From the NCBI GenBank assembly GCA_964585785.1, contig CAZPFL010000028.1:1-33004 (forward strand): 33,004 bases of DNA, written 5' to 3'. This DNA is from WHUA01 sp964585785 (lineage in GTDB: Bacteria; Pseudomonadota; Alphaproteobacteria; UBA8366). The first letter of the stretch is position 1; every line of letters begins with the position of its first letter. Shown here in pieces: positions 1 to 11,688 of this stretch. The position numbers and the translations under genes were made by a program. The notes below the pieces were generated by a model. It saw nothing but the letters and a program-made list of their open reading frames with translations. It was not told the DNA's origin and ran no database searches.

Positions 1-829
1 CGTCGTCGCCGACACAGCAGATGTTCTTGTGGCCCTGGGCCAGCAGCCGCAGCCAGAGATATTGCGCCACATTCGTATCCTGATACTCGTCAACCAGGAT
101 GTAGTGGAACAGCCGCTGGTAGTCGGCGATGACGTCCGGGTTCTTGAGAAAGAGCTCCAGGCAGAGCAGCAGCAGGTCCCCAAAGTCCGCGGCGTTGAGG
201 ACGGACAGCCGTTCCTGGTATTGCCGGTAGATCTCGACGAGACGGCCGTTGGCGAGCTCGCCCGCGTCGCCCGCCGTCACCTTGTCGGGCATCAGCCCCT
301 TGTCCTTCCAACGCTGGATGACGGAGATCAGCATGCGCGCCGGCCAGCGCTTTTCGTCGACATGCTCCGCTTCCAGGATCTGCCGCAGGAGCCGGATCTG
401 ATCGTCGGTATCGAGGATCGTGAAATTCGACTTGAGGCCGACGAGTTCGGCATGACGCCGCAGGAGCCGCGCGCCGAGGGCATGGAAGGTGCCGAGCCAG
501 ATGCCGTCGGCGACCCCGCCGACAAGCGCCTCGACCCGGTCCTTCATCTCCCGCGCCGCCTTGTTCGTGAAGGTGACGGCGAGGATCTGGTAGGGCCGCG
601 CGCGGCGGGTAAACAGCAGATGGGCGAGCCGCGTGGTGAGCACCCGAGTCTTGCCCGTGCCGGCGCCGGCCAGAACCAGGACCGGCCCGTCGAGCGCCTC
701 CACCGCTTCGCGCTGCGCGGCGTTGAGGCCGTTCAAATAGGGCGGCGCGGCATGGCCCAACGGACCGACCGGCGCGGGCTTCGCGCCGGCGGCCGGCGGC
801 GCAGGCATGTCGTCCAAGGGGTCACTCAT
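1..829 (-). CDS. uvrD: ATP-dependent DNA helicase UvrD/PcrA (N-terminal part, cut by window edge)
   Basis: This is a superfamily 1A helicase that unwinds DNA 3'-5' in nucleotide excision repair, mismatch repair and replication-fork clearing. Translating the reverse strand from ATG 829 gives an open frame of about 276 residues that runs off the left edge. After a Pro/Ala-rich leader, LNGLNAAQREAVEAL is the Q-motif region and LVLAGAGTGKTRVL is the Walker A motif (about residues 50-65). Motif Ia is AVTFTNKAAREMKDR, Ib is WLGTFHALGARLLRR, and the Walker B motif is ILVDEYQDTN near the cut end. There is no stop, so only domains 1A and 1B are present. The start is the first in-frame ATG and lies in a 139-bp divergent gap facing the HtrA-like gene. 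UvrD and PcrA cannot be separated from this half; Rep is less likely. Confidence 0.93.
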   Translation of the reverse strand, partial: MSDPLDDMPAPPAAGAKPAPVGPLGHAAPPYLNGLNAAQREAVEALDGPVLVLAGAGTGKTRVLTTRLAHLLFTRRARPYQILAVTFTNKAAREMKDRVEALVGGVADGIWLGTFHALGARLLRRHAELVGLKSNFTILDTDDQIRLLRQILEAEHVDEKRWPARMLISVIQRWKDKGLMPDKVTAGDAGELANGRLVEIYRQYQERLSVLNAADFGDLLLLCLELFLKNPDVIADYQRLFHYILVDEYQDTNVAQYLWLRLLAQGHKNICCVGDD

Positions 830-968
830 CAGGGCGAAACTATACCATGCCCGCAGCGATTCAAGGCGCTCGTCCGGCCCGGCGGGCGCTCTTCACATTC
901 CAGTGCGCGCGGATGGACGATCGTCGTCGGCGCGCTAACATTTATTGACGGCAATGGGGTTGAATTCC

Positions 969-1988
969 ATGCGATCACGCGCCCTTTCCGTATACGCCCT
1001 CGTCCTCGTCGCGGCTTTTACGCTGCCATACGTGGCCTTGTCGGCATCCGCCGCGGCCGCGACGCGTCGGCCATCGATCGAAGAGGTGCTGGACGCCATC
1101 GTCGCGGTCAAAGCGACCGTTCCGGCCGACGCGCGCAGCGCCGAGACGCTGGGCACGGTTCGCGAAGGGCACGGCGCGGTGATCGGCACGGACGGGCTGA
1201 TCCTCACCATCGGCTATCTGGTGCTCGAAGCGGATACGGTGACGGTCACGCAGCATGACGGCAGCGAGCTGCCGGCGGCTGTCATTGCCTATGATCAAAA
1301 CTCCGGCTTCGGGCTGGTGCGCACGGCGCGCCCAATGGCCGTGACGCCGCTGAAGCTCGGCGACTCTGCAGCGCTGCAGACCGGCGATCTCGCCGTCGCG
1401 GCGGCGTCCGGCGGCTCCGAATACGCCATGCCGGTCAGGATCGCCGCCCGCCGTGATTTCACCGGGTACTGGGAATACCTACTCAAGGACGCGATCTTCA
1501 CCGCCCCGCCCTATCCGAATTTCGGCGGCGCCGCGCTGCTCAATCAAAACGGCGAGCTGGTCGGCATCGGGTCGCTGCTGGTCGCGGACGCGCAGGAGCC
1601 CGGCGTCTACGGTCCCGGAAATATGTTCATCCCGATCAACGATTTCAAATCGATCGAACAGCAGCTTCTGACCGCGGGCCGAACGCGGCAGCCAAACCAT
1701 CCCTGGCTCGGCCTCTACACCGAGGAAGCGCGCGGCCGCGTATTCGTTCGGCGCGTCGCCAAGGACGGACCGTCCGACACTGCGGGCATCAGCGCGGGAG
1801 ACATCGTCGTCAGCGTCGGCGATACGCCGGTGCAAACGCAAAAAGCGCTCTATGAGAAGATCTGGTCCTATGGCGAACCCGGCGCTCGGATTCCACTAAC
1901 CATTCTGACGGCGAATGGCGGCATCCGAACCGTCCAGGTGAAATCGATCGACCGCTACGACTGGCTCAGGCAGCCGACGGGAAACTGA
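969..1988 (+). CDS. Exported trypsin/HtrA-like PDZ protein lacking the catalytic triad (pseudoprotease)
   Basis: The gene encodes about 339 residues with an S1C (DegP/HtrA) protease fold followed by one PDZ domain. It starts with a Sec signal peptide: MRSR n-region, a hydrophobic stretch to about residue 25, then an Ala-rich cleavage area. The protease domain covers roughly residues 40-230 and the PDZ domain (WLGLYTEEARGRVFV to IPLTIL) the rest. Where HtrA enzymes have NHVV, this protein has GYLV (His to Tyr83). The catalytic Asp is Gly113, and the NSGGP nucleophile motif reads NFGGAA (Ser to Phe185). All three triad residues are therefore gone while the surrounding fold signatures remain. 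I recall related alphaproteobacterial proteins with the same GYWEYLL and PNFGGAALL blocks, so it is probably a periplasmic binding or scaffold protein, not a decaying gene. ATG 969 is chosen because GGGG lies nine bases upstream and it gives the best signal peptide; ATG 954 and TTG 945 are alternatives. Confidence 0.85.
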   Translation: MRSRALSVYALVLVAAFTLPYVALSASAAAATRRPSIEEVLDAIVAVKATVPADARSAETLGTVREGHGAVIGTDGLILTIGYLVLEADTVTVTQHDGSELPAAVIAYDQNSGFGLVRTARPMAVTPLKLGDSAALQTGDLAVAAASGGSEYAMPVRIAARRDFTGYWEYLLKDAIFTAPPYPNFGGAALLNQNGELVGIGSLLVADAQEPGVYGPGNMFIPINDFKSIEQQLLTAGRTRQPNHPWLGLYTEEARGRVFVRRVAKDGPSDTAGISAGDIVVSVGDTPVQTQKALYEKIWSYGEPGARIPLTILTANGGIRTVQVKSIDRYDWLRQPTGN

Positions 1989-1996
1989 CGCCGCGG

Positions 1997-3769
1997 TCAA
2001 TCGCCGCTGCCGACGACCTCGCGCGCGCCCAGGATGACACGGCTGTGGGCGTGCATGACGTCGCGCTGATGCAGGATCCCGATCAGCTTCATGCTTTCGT
2101 GGCTCTCCACCACCGGCACGTGATCCTCGCCGCCCGACTCCATCAGCCCGAATGCGCGACCCAGGTCGTCATCGGCATCGACCGCCAGCGGATGGAGATG
2201 GCACACGTCCTGCGCGTTCAACAGCGAGTCCATCGAGGTATCGAACGCGCTGTCGGCCAGATCGCTGAGGGTGATCGTGCCGTGCAGAACGCCGTCGCGG
2301 TCAACGACGAAGATCGTGCCGAAATGGGATCGGATGAGCTGCGATCGCACGCGCGCCAACGGGTCTGCCGGATCCACAGCAACGTAATCCTGCCGCATGA
2401 TCTCGCCGACCCGAATGGATTGGAGGAGCCTCTGTTCCCGCGTTCCCTCCAGGCTGATGCCTCGGGATTCAAGCTGCCATGTGAAAAAAGAATGACCGTA
2501 GATATAGCTGGTAATGAGCGACGCGAGCGCGGTCGCCACCATCACCGCGATGGTCAGCGCATAGTTTTCCGTCAGCTCGAACACCATCAGGATCGTCGAA
2601 ATGGGCGCGCCCAACACCGAGGCGGCCACCGCCCCCATGCCGACCAAGGTATAGGCCGAGTACCCGGAGGACAGATCGGGGAAAACCGAGGTCGCGATGA
2701 CTCCGAAAGTGCCGCCGGTCATCGCGCCGATGAAAAGAGACGGCGAGAACACGCCGCCGCCGAAGCCGCTTCCCAGCGCCACCGCCGTCGCGCAGACCTT
2801 TGCCACCAGCAGCGCGATGAGGATGAAAAACGCGAGATGGCCGTTCAAGGCCATATCGGTCGCTTCGTAGCCGACGCCGAGCACCTCCGGAAATTCGAGC
2901 CCGACGAGGCCAATCAGAAACCCGCCGCCGGCGGGTCTCAGCCAGCCGGGGATGCGCGACCGCTCGGCCAGTGACGTGGCTATCGCCGTCAGGCGCATGA
3001 AGATGATCGCGACCGCGCCGCTGCTCACGCCGAGCAGGGCGAAGGCGGGAAATTCGAGAAAGGACGTGATGTCGCTGACCGGCAGAATGAACGCCGGGTG
3101 GTCGCCGAAGTAGACGCGGCTGAGGACGGTGCCAGTCACCGATGCGATCACCACCGGCGCGAAGGCGCTGAGCGCGTAGTGGCCCAGCACGACTTCCAAG
3201 GCGAAGAAAACGCCGGCGATCGGGGCGTTGAACGAGGCGGCGACGGCAGTCGCCACGCCGCACCCCAGCAAAGTGCGGGACAAAGCCCGGCCGAGATGGA
3301 GCTTCTCGGCAACGAAGGAGCTCAGGGTCGCACCGAGATGAACGACCGGCCCTTCGCGACCCGCGGACGCCCCGGTCCCGAGCGAAACGGCGCTGACGAT
3401 CGCCGCGCAGACTCCGTTGCGCAACGGGATGCGCCCGCCGCGAAGCGCGCTCGCCGCGATGACGTCGGCGACCCCTTCGGGCCGCTTCTCCGCCATCGTG
3501 TATTTGACCAGAATGCCGACGACGAGGCCGCCGACCGTCGTTACCAGCAGGATATGCCACCAGGAAAGCAGCGCCGCCATGCTATGAACGCGCTCGGACG
3601 CGATGCCGAAGCCGAGCTGCTGGACAAGCAAGATGCCTTCGCGAAACACGATCGCACAGCCGCCGGCAATCAGGCCGATGACGACCGAGAGAATGAACAG
3701 GATCACCTGTTCATGACGCACCATCCGGCCTATGCGCCGGAGAGCCCGGGTGGTCTCGATCTGTGCCAC
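1997..3769 (-). CDS. ClC-family chloride channel/transporter with C-terminal CBS pair
   Basis: A 590-residue inner-membrane anion transporter of the ClC family. The N-terminal 430 residues are hydrophobic and carry the family signatures: GREGP at 137-141, whose glutamate (139) is the gating residue, and GSGFGGGVFSPSLF at about 333-346, matching the GxFxP selectivity-filter motif. The usual GSGIP motif is replaced by the VADVIAA region at about 100-106, a variant seen in the CBS-bearing bacterial branch. Residues 450-580 form two CBS domains (VGEIMRQDYVAVDP; DHVPVVES), which usually bind adenine nucleotides and gate transport. Whether it is a channel or a Cl-/H+ exchanger cannot be settled here. 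The frame opens with GTG 3769; Met16 at 3724 is an alternative start. It converges on the HtrA-like gene with only 8 bp between the stops, so there is no room for a separate terminator. Confidence 0.92.
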   Translation of the reverse strand: MAQIETTRALRRIGRMVRHEQVILFILSVVIGLIAGGCAIVFREGILLVQQLGFGIASERVHSMAALLSWWHILLVTTVGGLVVGILVKYTMAEKRPEGVADVIAASALRGGRIPLRNGVCAAIVSAVSLGTGASAGREGPVVHLGATLSSFVAEKLHLGRALSRTLLGCGVATAVAASFNAPIAGVFFALEVVLGHYALSAFAPVVIASVTGTVLSRVYFGDHPAFILPVSDITSFLEFPAFALLGVSSGAVAIIFMRLTAIATSLAERSRIPGWLRPAGGGFLIGLVGLEFPEVLGVGYEATDMALNGHLAFFILIALLVAKVCATAVALGSGFGGGVFSPSLFIGAMTGGTFGVIATSVFPDLSSGYSAYTLVGMGAVAASVLGAPISTILMVFELTENYALTIAVMVATALASLITSYIYGHSFFTWQLESRGISLEGTREQRLLQSIRVGEIMRQDYVAVDPADPLARVRSQLIRSHFGTIFVVDRDGVLHGTITLSDLADSAFDTSMDSLLNAQDVCHLHPLAVDADDDLGRAFGLMESGGEDHVPVVESHESMKLIGILHQRDVMHAHSRVILGAREVVGSGD

Positions 3770-3837
3770 GTTCGCTCAAGGGTGAAGCAAGTGAGGACTG
3801 CAACGAGCCTATACACAATGCCGCAAGCAACCGATAA

Positions 3838-3868
3838 CGAAAAATGCGGACGCGCCGCCGGGCAGCGC
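3838..3868 (-). terminator. Possible Rho-independent terminator after the GGDEF gene
   Basis: Just beyond the GGDEF stop on the minus strand, 3852-3868 can fold into a six-pair GC stem (one G-T wobble) with a five-base loop. It is followed after about seven bases by five T residues (A-run 3840-3844 on the plus strand). The stem is short and the gap to the T-run is long, so this is only a candidate. Confidence 0.3.
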
Positions 3869-3873
3869 CAGCG

Positions 3874-4920
3874 TCAGTCGGCGACCGCATCCAGCTCCGT
3901 CTCGGCGACGACCTGGTTACGTCCCGATCGCTTCGCCTGGTACAGCCCGTCGTCGGCGCGCTTTACGAAAGCGGCAATCGATTCGCCCGTGCGGAATTTC
4001 GCGACGCCGAGCGACAGCGTGATGCTTCCGATATCGGCGCCGGTCTGCTTCTTGCGCAGACGCTTGCCGGCAACCATCGCGCGGACGGACTCGGCCAGCG
4101 CCATGGCCGTGTCCAGTTCGGTATTGGGAAGAATGACGGCGAATTCCTCACCACCGTAGCGCGCCGCGGTATCGACCGACTTGACCGATCGCTGCAGCAT
4201 CGTCGCGACGAAGCGCAAGACATGGTCGCCGGTTTGATGGCCGTGCGTGTCGTTGAAATTCTTGAAATGATCGATGTCGGTGAGGATGAGGCAAAGCGGC
4301 CCCGGATTTTTCGTCACCCGCTCGACTTCCCGGCGGAGCGAGATGTCGAAGCACTTCCGGTTCGCGATTCCGGTCAGACCGTCCGTCATCGCTTCCTTTT
4401 GGACATCGACCAGATTTTCCTTGAGCGTGGCGACTTCCTGGGAAGAGACCTCGAGCTTTTCCTGCAGCGACGCATTTTGCTCGATCATCTTCTGGGTATT
4501 CTCGGCCAGCACCTTGACGACCCGCCCGATCGCCTTCGGGTCGGTCAGCCCGTCCAGCGAGCCGACGCTGTCGGCGAGTGCGGTGCTGAATTCTTCGGCG
4601 TCGTCATTGGCCTGGCTGACCGCGCTCAGAACGTCGTCCAGCATGCTCGTGAGGTCCTGCCCGGCCTCGAAAACCGCCAGGTCCCGCTGCTGCTGGCCGA
4701 GAAATTTCTCGTAAATCTCACTAAGCGTAGACGCGACAAGCGCACCCGGATGAGACAGAAGCGCGTCCAGCGCCTTGTTCAGCTGGGGGTTCTTCTTGCT
4801 GGAATAAGCATACCACAGAGCATAGTTCTGCGGCGTGGCCGGCACGCCCTGCTCTCCCATCAAGCGCATTGCCGCCGACGAATATGCCGCCGCCGTGGTC
4901 AAATCATCCGCAAGAGTCAC
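3874..4920 (-). CDS. GGDEF diguanylate cyclase
   Basis: A soluble 348-residue protein predicted to make cyclic-di-GMP from two GTP. The N-terminal ~130 residues are helical (TPQNYALWYAYSS), a sensory or dimerisation region I recognise only as common in alphaproteobacterial GGDEF proteins. A coiled-coil-like stretch at about 130-175 (NTQKMIEQNASLQEKLEVSS) leads into the catalytic domain from DGLTGIANR (about 180) to the end. The active-site loop is intact as GGEEF (256-260), and the metal/substrate motif LILTDIDHFKNFND is present. The inhibitory RxxD site upstream reads KSVD (247-250), so product inhibition may be weak. There is no EAL or HD-GYP domain. GTG 4920 is chosen because AGGG lies six bases upstream; the longer frame starts at TTG 4980 and adds 20 unremarkable residues. 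ClC follows 104 bp downstream on the same strand. Confidence 0.92.
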   Translation of the reverse strand: MTLADDLTTAAAYSSAAMRLMGEQGVPATPQNYALWYAYSSKKNPQLNKALDALLSHPGALVASTLSEIYEKFLGQQQRDLAVFEAGQDLTSMLDDVLSAVSQANDDAEEFSTALADSVGSLDGLTDPKAIGRVVKVLAENTQKMIEQNASLQEKLEVSSQEVATLKENLVDVQKEAMTDGLTGIANRKCFDISLRREVERVTKNPGPLCLILTDIDHFKNFNDTHGHQTGDHVLRFVATMLQRSVKSVDTAARYGGEEFAVILPNTELDTAMALAESVRAMVAGKRLRKKQTGADIGSITLSLGVAKFRTGESIAAFVKRADDGLYQAKRSGRNQVVAETELDAVAD

Positions 4921-5021
4921 TGCAGGCCCTCGAATTCCACACCCCACCCTGCCGAGGGCGGTCGGAATAAGTTTCCTCAACTTGTTCGTAAGCGATCTTG
5001 TTTAAGAAACTTTTAACCGCC

Positions 5022-5078
5022 GTGATTGAGCATAAAAATAGTATATTCAATCACTTATAGGAAGGGCTCAGCCCCTCC
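5022..5078. other. AT-rich intergenic segment with two inverted repeats
   Basis: The gap between the thioesterase stop and the GGDEF start contains a 7-bp inverted repeat, TGATTGA/TCAATCA (5022-5028 and 5046-5052), flanking an AT-rich core, and a compact GC hairpin (5060-5078) just after the thioesterase stop on the minus strand. The hairpin could end the thioesterase transcript and the AT-rich core could hold the GGDEF promoter. Neither has a clean T-run or consensus hexamers. Confidence 0.3.
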
Positions 5079-5080
5079 AA

Positions 5081-5563
5081 TTACTTCCGGCGCATTCCCA
5101 GCACCCGCCCGGCCCCCGGGGGGAGCGGCAGGGCCGCATGCGCATCGAGCACCTGCCCGAGGTGACCGGTAATAACCTCGCCCATCTGCCCCACGCGGCG
5201 CGTCGCCAGGTCGATGTGCAGCGACAGGAGCTCGTTCGTCGCGGCCAGGAAGCCCTTTTCGGCATGATACATGCTGTGGAAATAGCGGAACTTGCGATCG
5301 TCGAATTCAAGCAGCTGGGTCGTAAACCGGAGCGGATCCCCTTCGACCACTTCGCGAATATAGGTGACGTTCATATCCGCGACGAAGGTCGTGACGTTGG
5401 CCTTCGCCTTATAGGCGTGATCAAGGCCGATATAGTCGAGAAAGGCGTCGGTGGCGTGGTCGAAGGCCAGCACGTAATACGCCACGTTCATATGGCCGTT
5501 GTAGTCGATCCATTCCGGCAGCACGGGCTCGGAATGGAGCTCAAGAGGGGCAGGTATGGACAT
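5081..5563 (-). CDS. Hotdog-fold acyl-CoA thioesterase
   Basis: A 160-residue cytosolic protein of the 4-hydroxybenzoyl-CoA thioesterase-like hotdog family, predicted to hydrolyse a CoA thioester. The family signature is clear near the N-terminus: LPEWIDYNGHMNVAYYVLAF (about residues 14-33). The Asp-Tyr-Asn-Gly-His-Met-Asn block holds the catalytic Asp and the helix-capping Asn. NVTYIREVVEGDPLRF and KFRYFHSMYHAEKG fit the central beta-sheet. The sequence resembles the betainyl/carnitine-catabolism thioesterase subgroup, but no carnitine genes lie nearby, so the substrate is unknown. ATG 5563 starts the recognisable domain; the longer frame to 5659 adds 32 low-complexity Pro/Arg-rich residues and is rejected. 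It lies 144 bp downstream of metH on the same strand. Confidence 0.88.
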   Translation of the reverse strand: MSIPAPLELHSEPVLPEWIDYNGHMNVAYYVLAFDHATDAFLDYIGLDHAYKAKANVTTFVADMNVTYIREVVEGDPLRFTTQLLEFDDRKFRYFHSMYHAEKGFLAATNELLSLHIDLATRRVGQMGEVITGHLGQVLDAHAALPLPPGAGRVLGMRRK

Positions 5564-5706
5564 GGTGGGGAACCCTGGTGGCGAATTTCGGCGATCGGCG
5601 AGGCCCGGGCTGCGGGCTGGGCTCTTTTCCACACCCGCCAGCGGCTTCGGACGCCGCATCCGTTACGCGATGACCGTCCCGCACGCAAGCCGCATCGCGC
5701 AGAATC

Positions 5707-9411
<3,705 letters not shown>

Positions 9412-9423
9412 GACACCGTCCCG

Positions 9424-10299
9424 TTACGCGGCCTTCTCGGCCCGCGGGCGAACGCCGAGGCGCCAGCAGATCGCCTTGGTCAGCGCCGCGCGATTGAGCG
9501 TGTAGAAATGAAAGTGGTCGACCCCTTCGCGCAGAAGCCCCTCGCACTGCTCGACCGCGACGGTTCCGGCGATGAGGTTGCGTGTCTCCGGATCACCGTC
9601 GAGGCCGTCGAACAGGTCGGCGAGGCGCGACGGCACCGACGCGCCGCATTGCTGGCTGAACTGCACGACCCGCGCGAAATTGGTCACCGGAAGGATGCCC
9701 GGCACCAGCGGCACCGTGATGCCCGCCGCGACGACGCGGTCGCGGAAACGGAGGAAATCGCCGTTGTCGAAGAAATATTGCGTGATCGCACGATTGGCGC
9801 CGTTGTCGATTTTGCGCTTGAGGTTGTCGATATCCGCCGCGACCGACGGCGAGTCGGGATGGCGCTCGGGATAGGCCGCCACGGAAATATCGAAATCGGC
9901 GATCTTCCGCAAGCCGGCGACGAGCGCCGCCGCGTTTTCATACCCGTCCGAATGCGGCGCATAAGACCCCTGCCCCTTCGGCGCGTCGCCGCGAAGCGCA
10001 ACGATCTGGCGGATGCCGACCTCCCACCAGGATCGGGCCAGCAGATCCACGTCGGCGCGGGTGGCGCCGACGCAGGTCAGATGCGCCGCCGGGGGGATAG
10101 CCGTTTCCGCGTGGATACGGCGGACGATCCGGTCGGTGCGCTCGCGCGTCGAGCCGCCCGCGCCATAGGTGACGGAAAAGAACGCCGGCGAAAGCGGCGT
10201 CAGCGTTTCGATCACCTGCCACAGCCTCTCTTCGGATTTGACATCTTGCGGCGGGAAGAACTCGAAGCTTACTTTGGGTGCCTTTGCCATGGTGCTCAC
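9424..10299 (-). CDS. metF: Methylenetetrahydrofolate reductase MetF
   Basis: This 291-residue FAD enzyme reduces 5,10-methylene-THF to 5-methyl-THF with NAD(P)H and so supplies the methyl donor for MetH just downstream. The N-terminal SFEFFPP motif carries the catalytic Glu. FFSVTYGAGGSTRERT, AHLTCVGATRADVD, VALRGDAPKG, AITQYFFDN and the C-terminal HFHFYTLNRA segment match the TIM-barrel family throughout. Length is normal. GTG 10299 is chosen because it overlaps the upstream stop in a GTGA arrangement and has GAGG seven bases upstream. ATG 10290, three codons later, is the alternative. The overlap with the regulator and the 12-bp gap to metH indicate one translationally coupled operon. Confidence 0.97.
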   Translation of the reverse strand: MSTMAKAPKVSFEFFPPQDVKSEERLWQVIETLTPLSPAFFSVTYGAGGSTRERTDRIVRRIHAETAIPPAAHLTCVGATRADVDLLARSWWEVGIRQIVALRGDAPKGQGSYAPHSDGYENAAALVAGLRKIADFDISVAAYPERHPDSPSVAADIDNLKRKIDNGANRAITQYFFDNGDFLRFRDRVVAAGITVPLVPGILPVTNFARVVQFSQQCGASVPSRLADLFDGLDGDPETRNLIAGTVAVEQCEGLLREGVDHFHFYTLNRAALTKAICWRLGVRPRAEKAA

Positions 10300-11276
10300 G
10301 TCCGTGCCTCGATCGCCGCCGCCGCTGGCACCGCGGCTCGCGCCGCCGCACTGCCTCGCGCCGCCGACCAGAGACACACGGTCAGCGGGTCGCCGGGCAA
10401 GCGAACCGTTCGTCCCGGTGCGAGTCCCGCCGCCTCGAACCACGACTTGACTTCGCCATCCTCGAATCCAAGCCAGCGATGGGCATGCTCGGTGCGCAGC
10501 TTTTCCTCCTCATGCGGGGCAAAATCGACGATTACGAGCCGCCCGCCGGGTTCGAGGAAACGCGCGGCCTCCTTTACCGCGGCCTGCGGATCCTCCGCAT
10601 AGTGCAGAACGAGGTGGAAGGTGACCGCATCGAAGCTCTCATGGGTAAGCGGGAGCTGGTTCATATCGCCGTAGCGCACGTGGCAGTTCCGCAATCCGAG
10701 CTTGTCGAGATTCACGCGGGCGACCGCCAGCATCTCGCGAGACAGGTCAACGCCGACGCCGCGATCGATGTCGTTGCCGAAGATCTCCAGGATGCGGCCC
10801 GTGCCGGTGCCGATATCGAGCAGACCGTGCACGTCGTGCCGCGGCAACAGCGATAACAGCGCGCGCTCGACTTCCTCGTCGTTGATATAGAGCTTGCGAA
10901 TGCCGTCCCATTCGCCGGCGTTGCGCCGGAAGAAAGACGACGCGACATCGGCCCGAAGCTGCTTCACCGACCCAAGCCGCTCCAGATCGCGCGCCACGAT
11001 ATCGTTGCCGTCGGGAATGAAGCCGACCAAGCTGCGGGCCAGCCCGGCCGCAGTGCCCGTGTCCGAAAGGCGGTAAAAGGCCCAGGTCCCCTCGCGCAGG
11101 CGCTGCAGCAGCCCGGCCTCGACGAGAACCTTCAGATGACGGGACACGCGGGGCTGACTTTGCCCCAGAATGGCCGTCAGATCGCTTACGGTCAGTTCCC
11201 CGCGGGCACATAAAGCCAGAATTCGCAGCCGCGTGGGCTCCGCAGCCGCCCGCAATCCTTGAAGCAATTGATCCAT
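10296..11276 (-). CDS. ArsR-family regulator fused to a SAM-dependent methyltransferase domain (SahR-like)
   Basis: A 326-residue two-domain protein. Residues 5-75 form an ArsR/SmtB winged helix (AAAEPTRLRILALCARGELT, then the recognition region GQSQPRVSRHLKVLVEAGLL) without an obvious metal-binding Cys pair. From about 145 there is a class I methyltransferase fold with motif I LLDIGTGTGRILEIF (about 152-166), GVGVDLSREMLAVAR and FLEPGGRLVIVDFA. Established knowledge: SahR, an ArsR-family repressor of methionine-cycle genes in Proteobacteria, responds to S-adenosylhomocysteine. Inference: the fused fold is the SAH/SAM sensor and the protein autoregulates this operon through the palindrome at 11325-11344. 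It overlaps metF by four bases. ATG 11276 begins the HTH domain; the longer frame to 11366 would translate the promoter itself and is rejected. Confidence 0.88.
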   Translation of the reverse strand: MDQLLQGLRAAAEPTRLRILALCARGELTVSDLTAILGQSQPRVSRHLKVLVEAGLLQRLREGTWAFYRLSDTGTAAGLARSLVGFIPDGNDIVARDLERLGSVKQLRADVASSFFRRNAGEWDGIRKLYINDEEVERALLSLLPRHDVHGLLDIGTGTGRILEIFGNDIDRGVGVDLSREMLAVARVNLDKLGLRNCHVRYGDMNQLPLTHESFDAVTFHLVLHYAEDPQAAVKEAARFLEPGGRLVIVDFAPHEEEKLRTEHAHRWLGFEDGEVKSWFEAAGLAPGRTVRLPGDPLTVCLWSAARGSAAARAAVPAAAAIEART

Positions 11277-11321
11277 CGATATTTTCCAGGCCCGTCGGCC
11301 AAAATTTATACGAACAAAGTT

Positions 11322-11350
11322 CTTATATAAAGATATATTTATATTGTAAA
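11322..11350 (-). promoter_or_regulatory. Sigma-70-type promoter of the regulator-metF-metH operon
   Basis: Reading the minus strand, TTTACA (11350-11345) and TATAAG (11327-11322) are separated by exactly 17 bases. Both hexamers are close to TTGACA and TATAAT. This places transcription start near 11315 and leaves a leader of about 40 bases before ATG 11276, too short for a riboswitch. The operator palindrome occupies the spacer. Confidence 0.72.
11325..11344. promoter_or_regulatory. Palindromic operator (candidate SahR-type site)
   Basis: The 20-base sequence is a near-perfect palindrome: ATATAAA, then GATATA, then TTTATAT, with 18 of 20 positions symmetric. It lies between the -35 and -10 of the operon promoter, so occupancy would block RNA polymerase. 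Form and place fit an ArsR-family dimer site, and from memory it resembles the ATAAAGATATCTTTAT-type SahR consensus. The effector and the match are inferred. Confidence 0.6.
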
Positions 11351-11495
11351 GTATAAATTCGTGCACCTCCTCCTATAGGCCCGGCCGAATTCCGGCGCCA
11401 GCTCCGAAGCGGCGCCGTTTCGATCCGGGCTAGAGACGTATATGCAACACCTTTGCATTGAACGATCAGGCACATGACGGGTCGCATATGGTTTT

Positions 11496-11525
11496 TTAAC
11501 AGTTGCTGTGTTACGAAATTAATAA
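11496..11525 (+). promoter_or_regulatory. Possible mlaA promoter
   Basis: TTAACA (11496-11501) and TAATAA (11520-11525), separated by 18 bases, form a plausible plus-strand promoter. It lies in the 412-bp divergent gap between the methionine operon and mlaA and would give a leader of roughly 155 bases. Apart from the two promoters and the operator, I see nothing definite in this gap. Confidence 0.4.
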
Positions 11526-11688
11526 GTGTCAATTTGCCCGCGTGATAAATAGCGCGGCAGTGAGAGGCCAAGACGCGAAGATCCGTCAGACGCAACGGCG
11601 TGGACGGATTAATTTATGGGGCGATCACCCTTTGGGTGGGTTGCCAGGACTGCGGCCGCTTTCGGTGCGGCGTGAACAAAATGGGGTG

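Noticed and set aside
830..968. TATAGT -10-like box for uvrD just upstream of its ATG
   Set aside because: The nearest -35-like TTGAAT is only 14 bases away, too close to support a promoter call.
29..1258. 409-residue plus-strand open frame at the left end
   Set aside because: It is antisense to uvrD and then overlaps the HtrA-like gene out of frame. Its sequence is Arg/Glu-rich with no domain, and the minus strand has unmistakable helicase motifs.
11277..11324. SAM or cobalamin riboswitch before the metF-metH operon
   Set aside because: The predicted leader is only about 40 bases and shows no riboswitch core; control is better explained by the operator.
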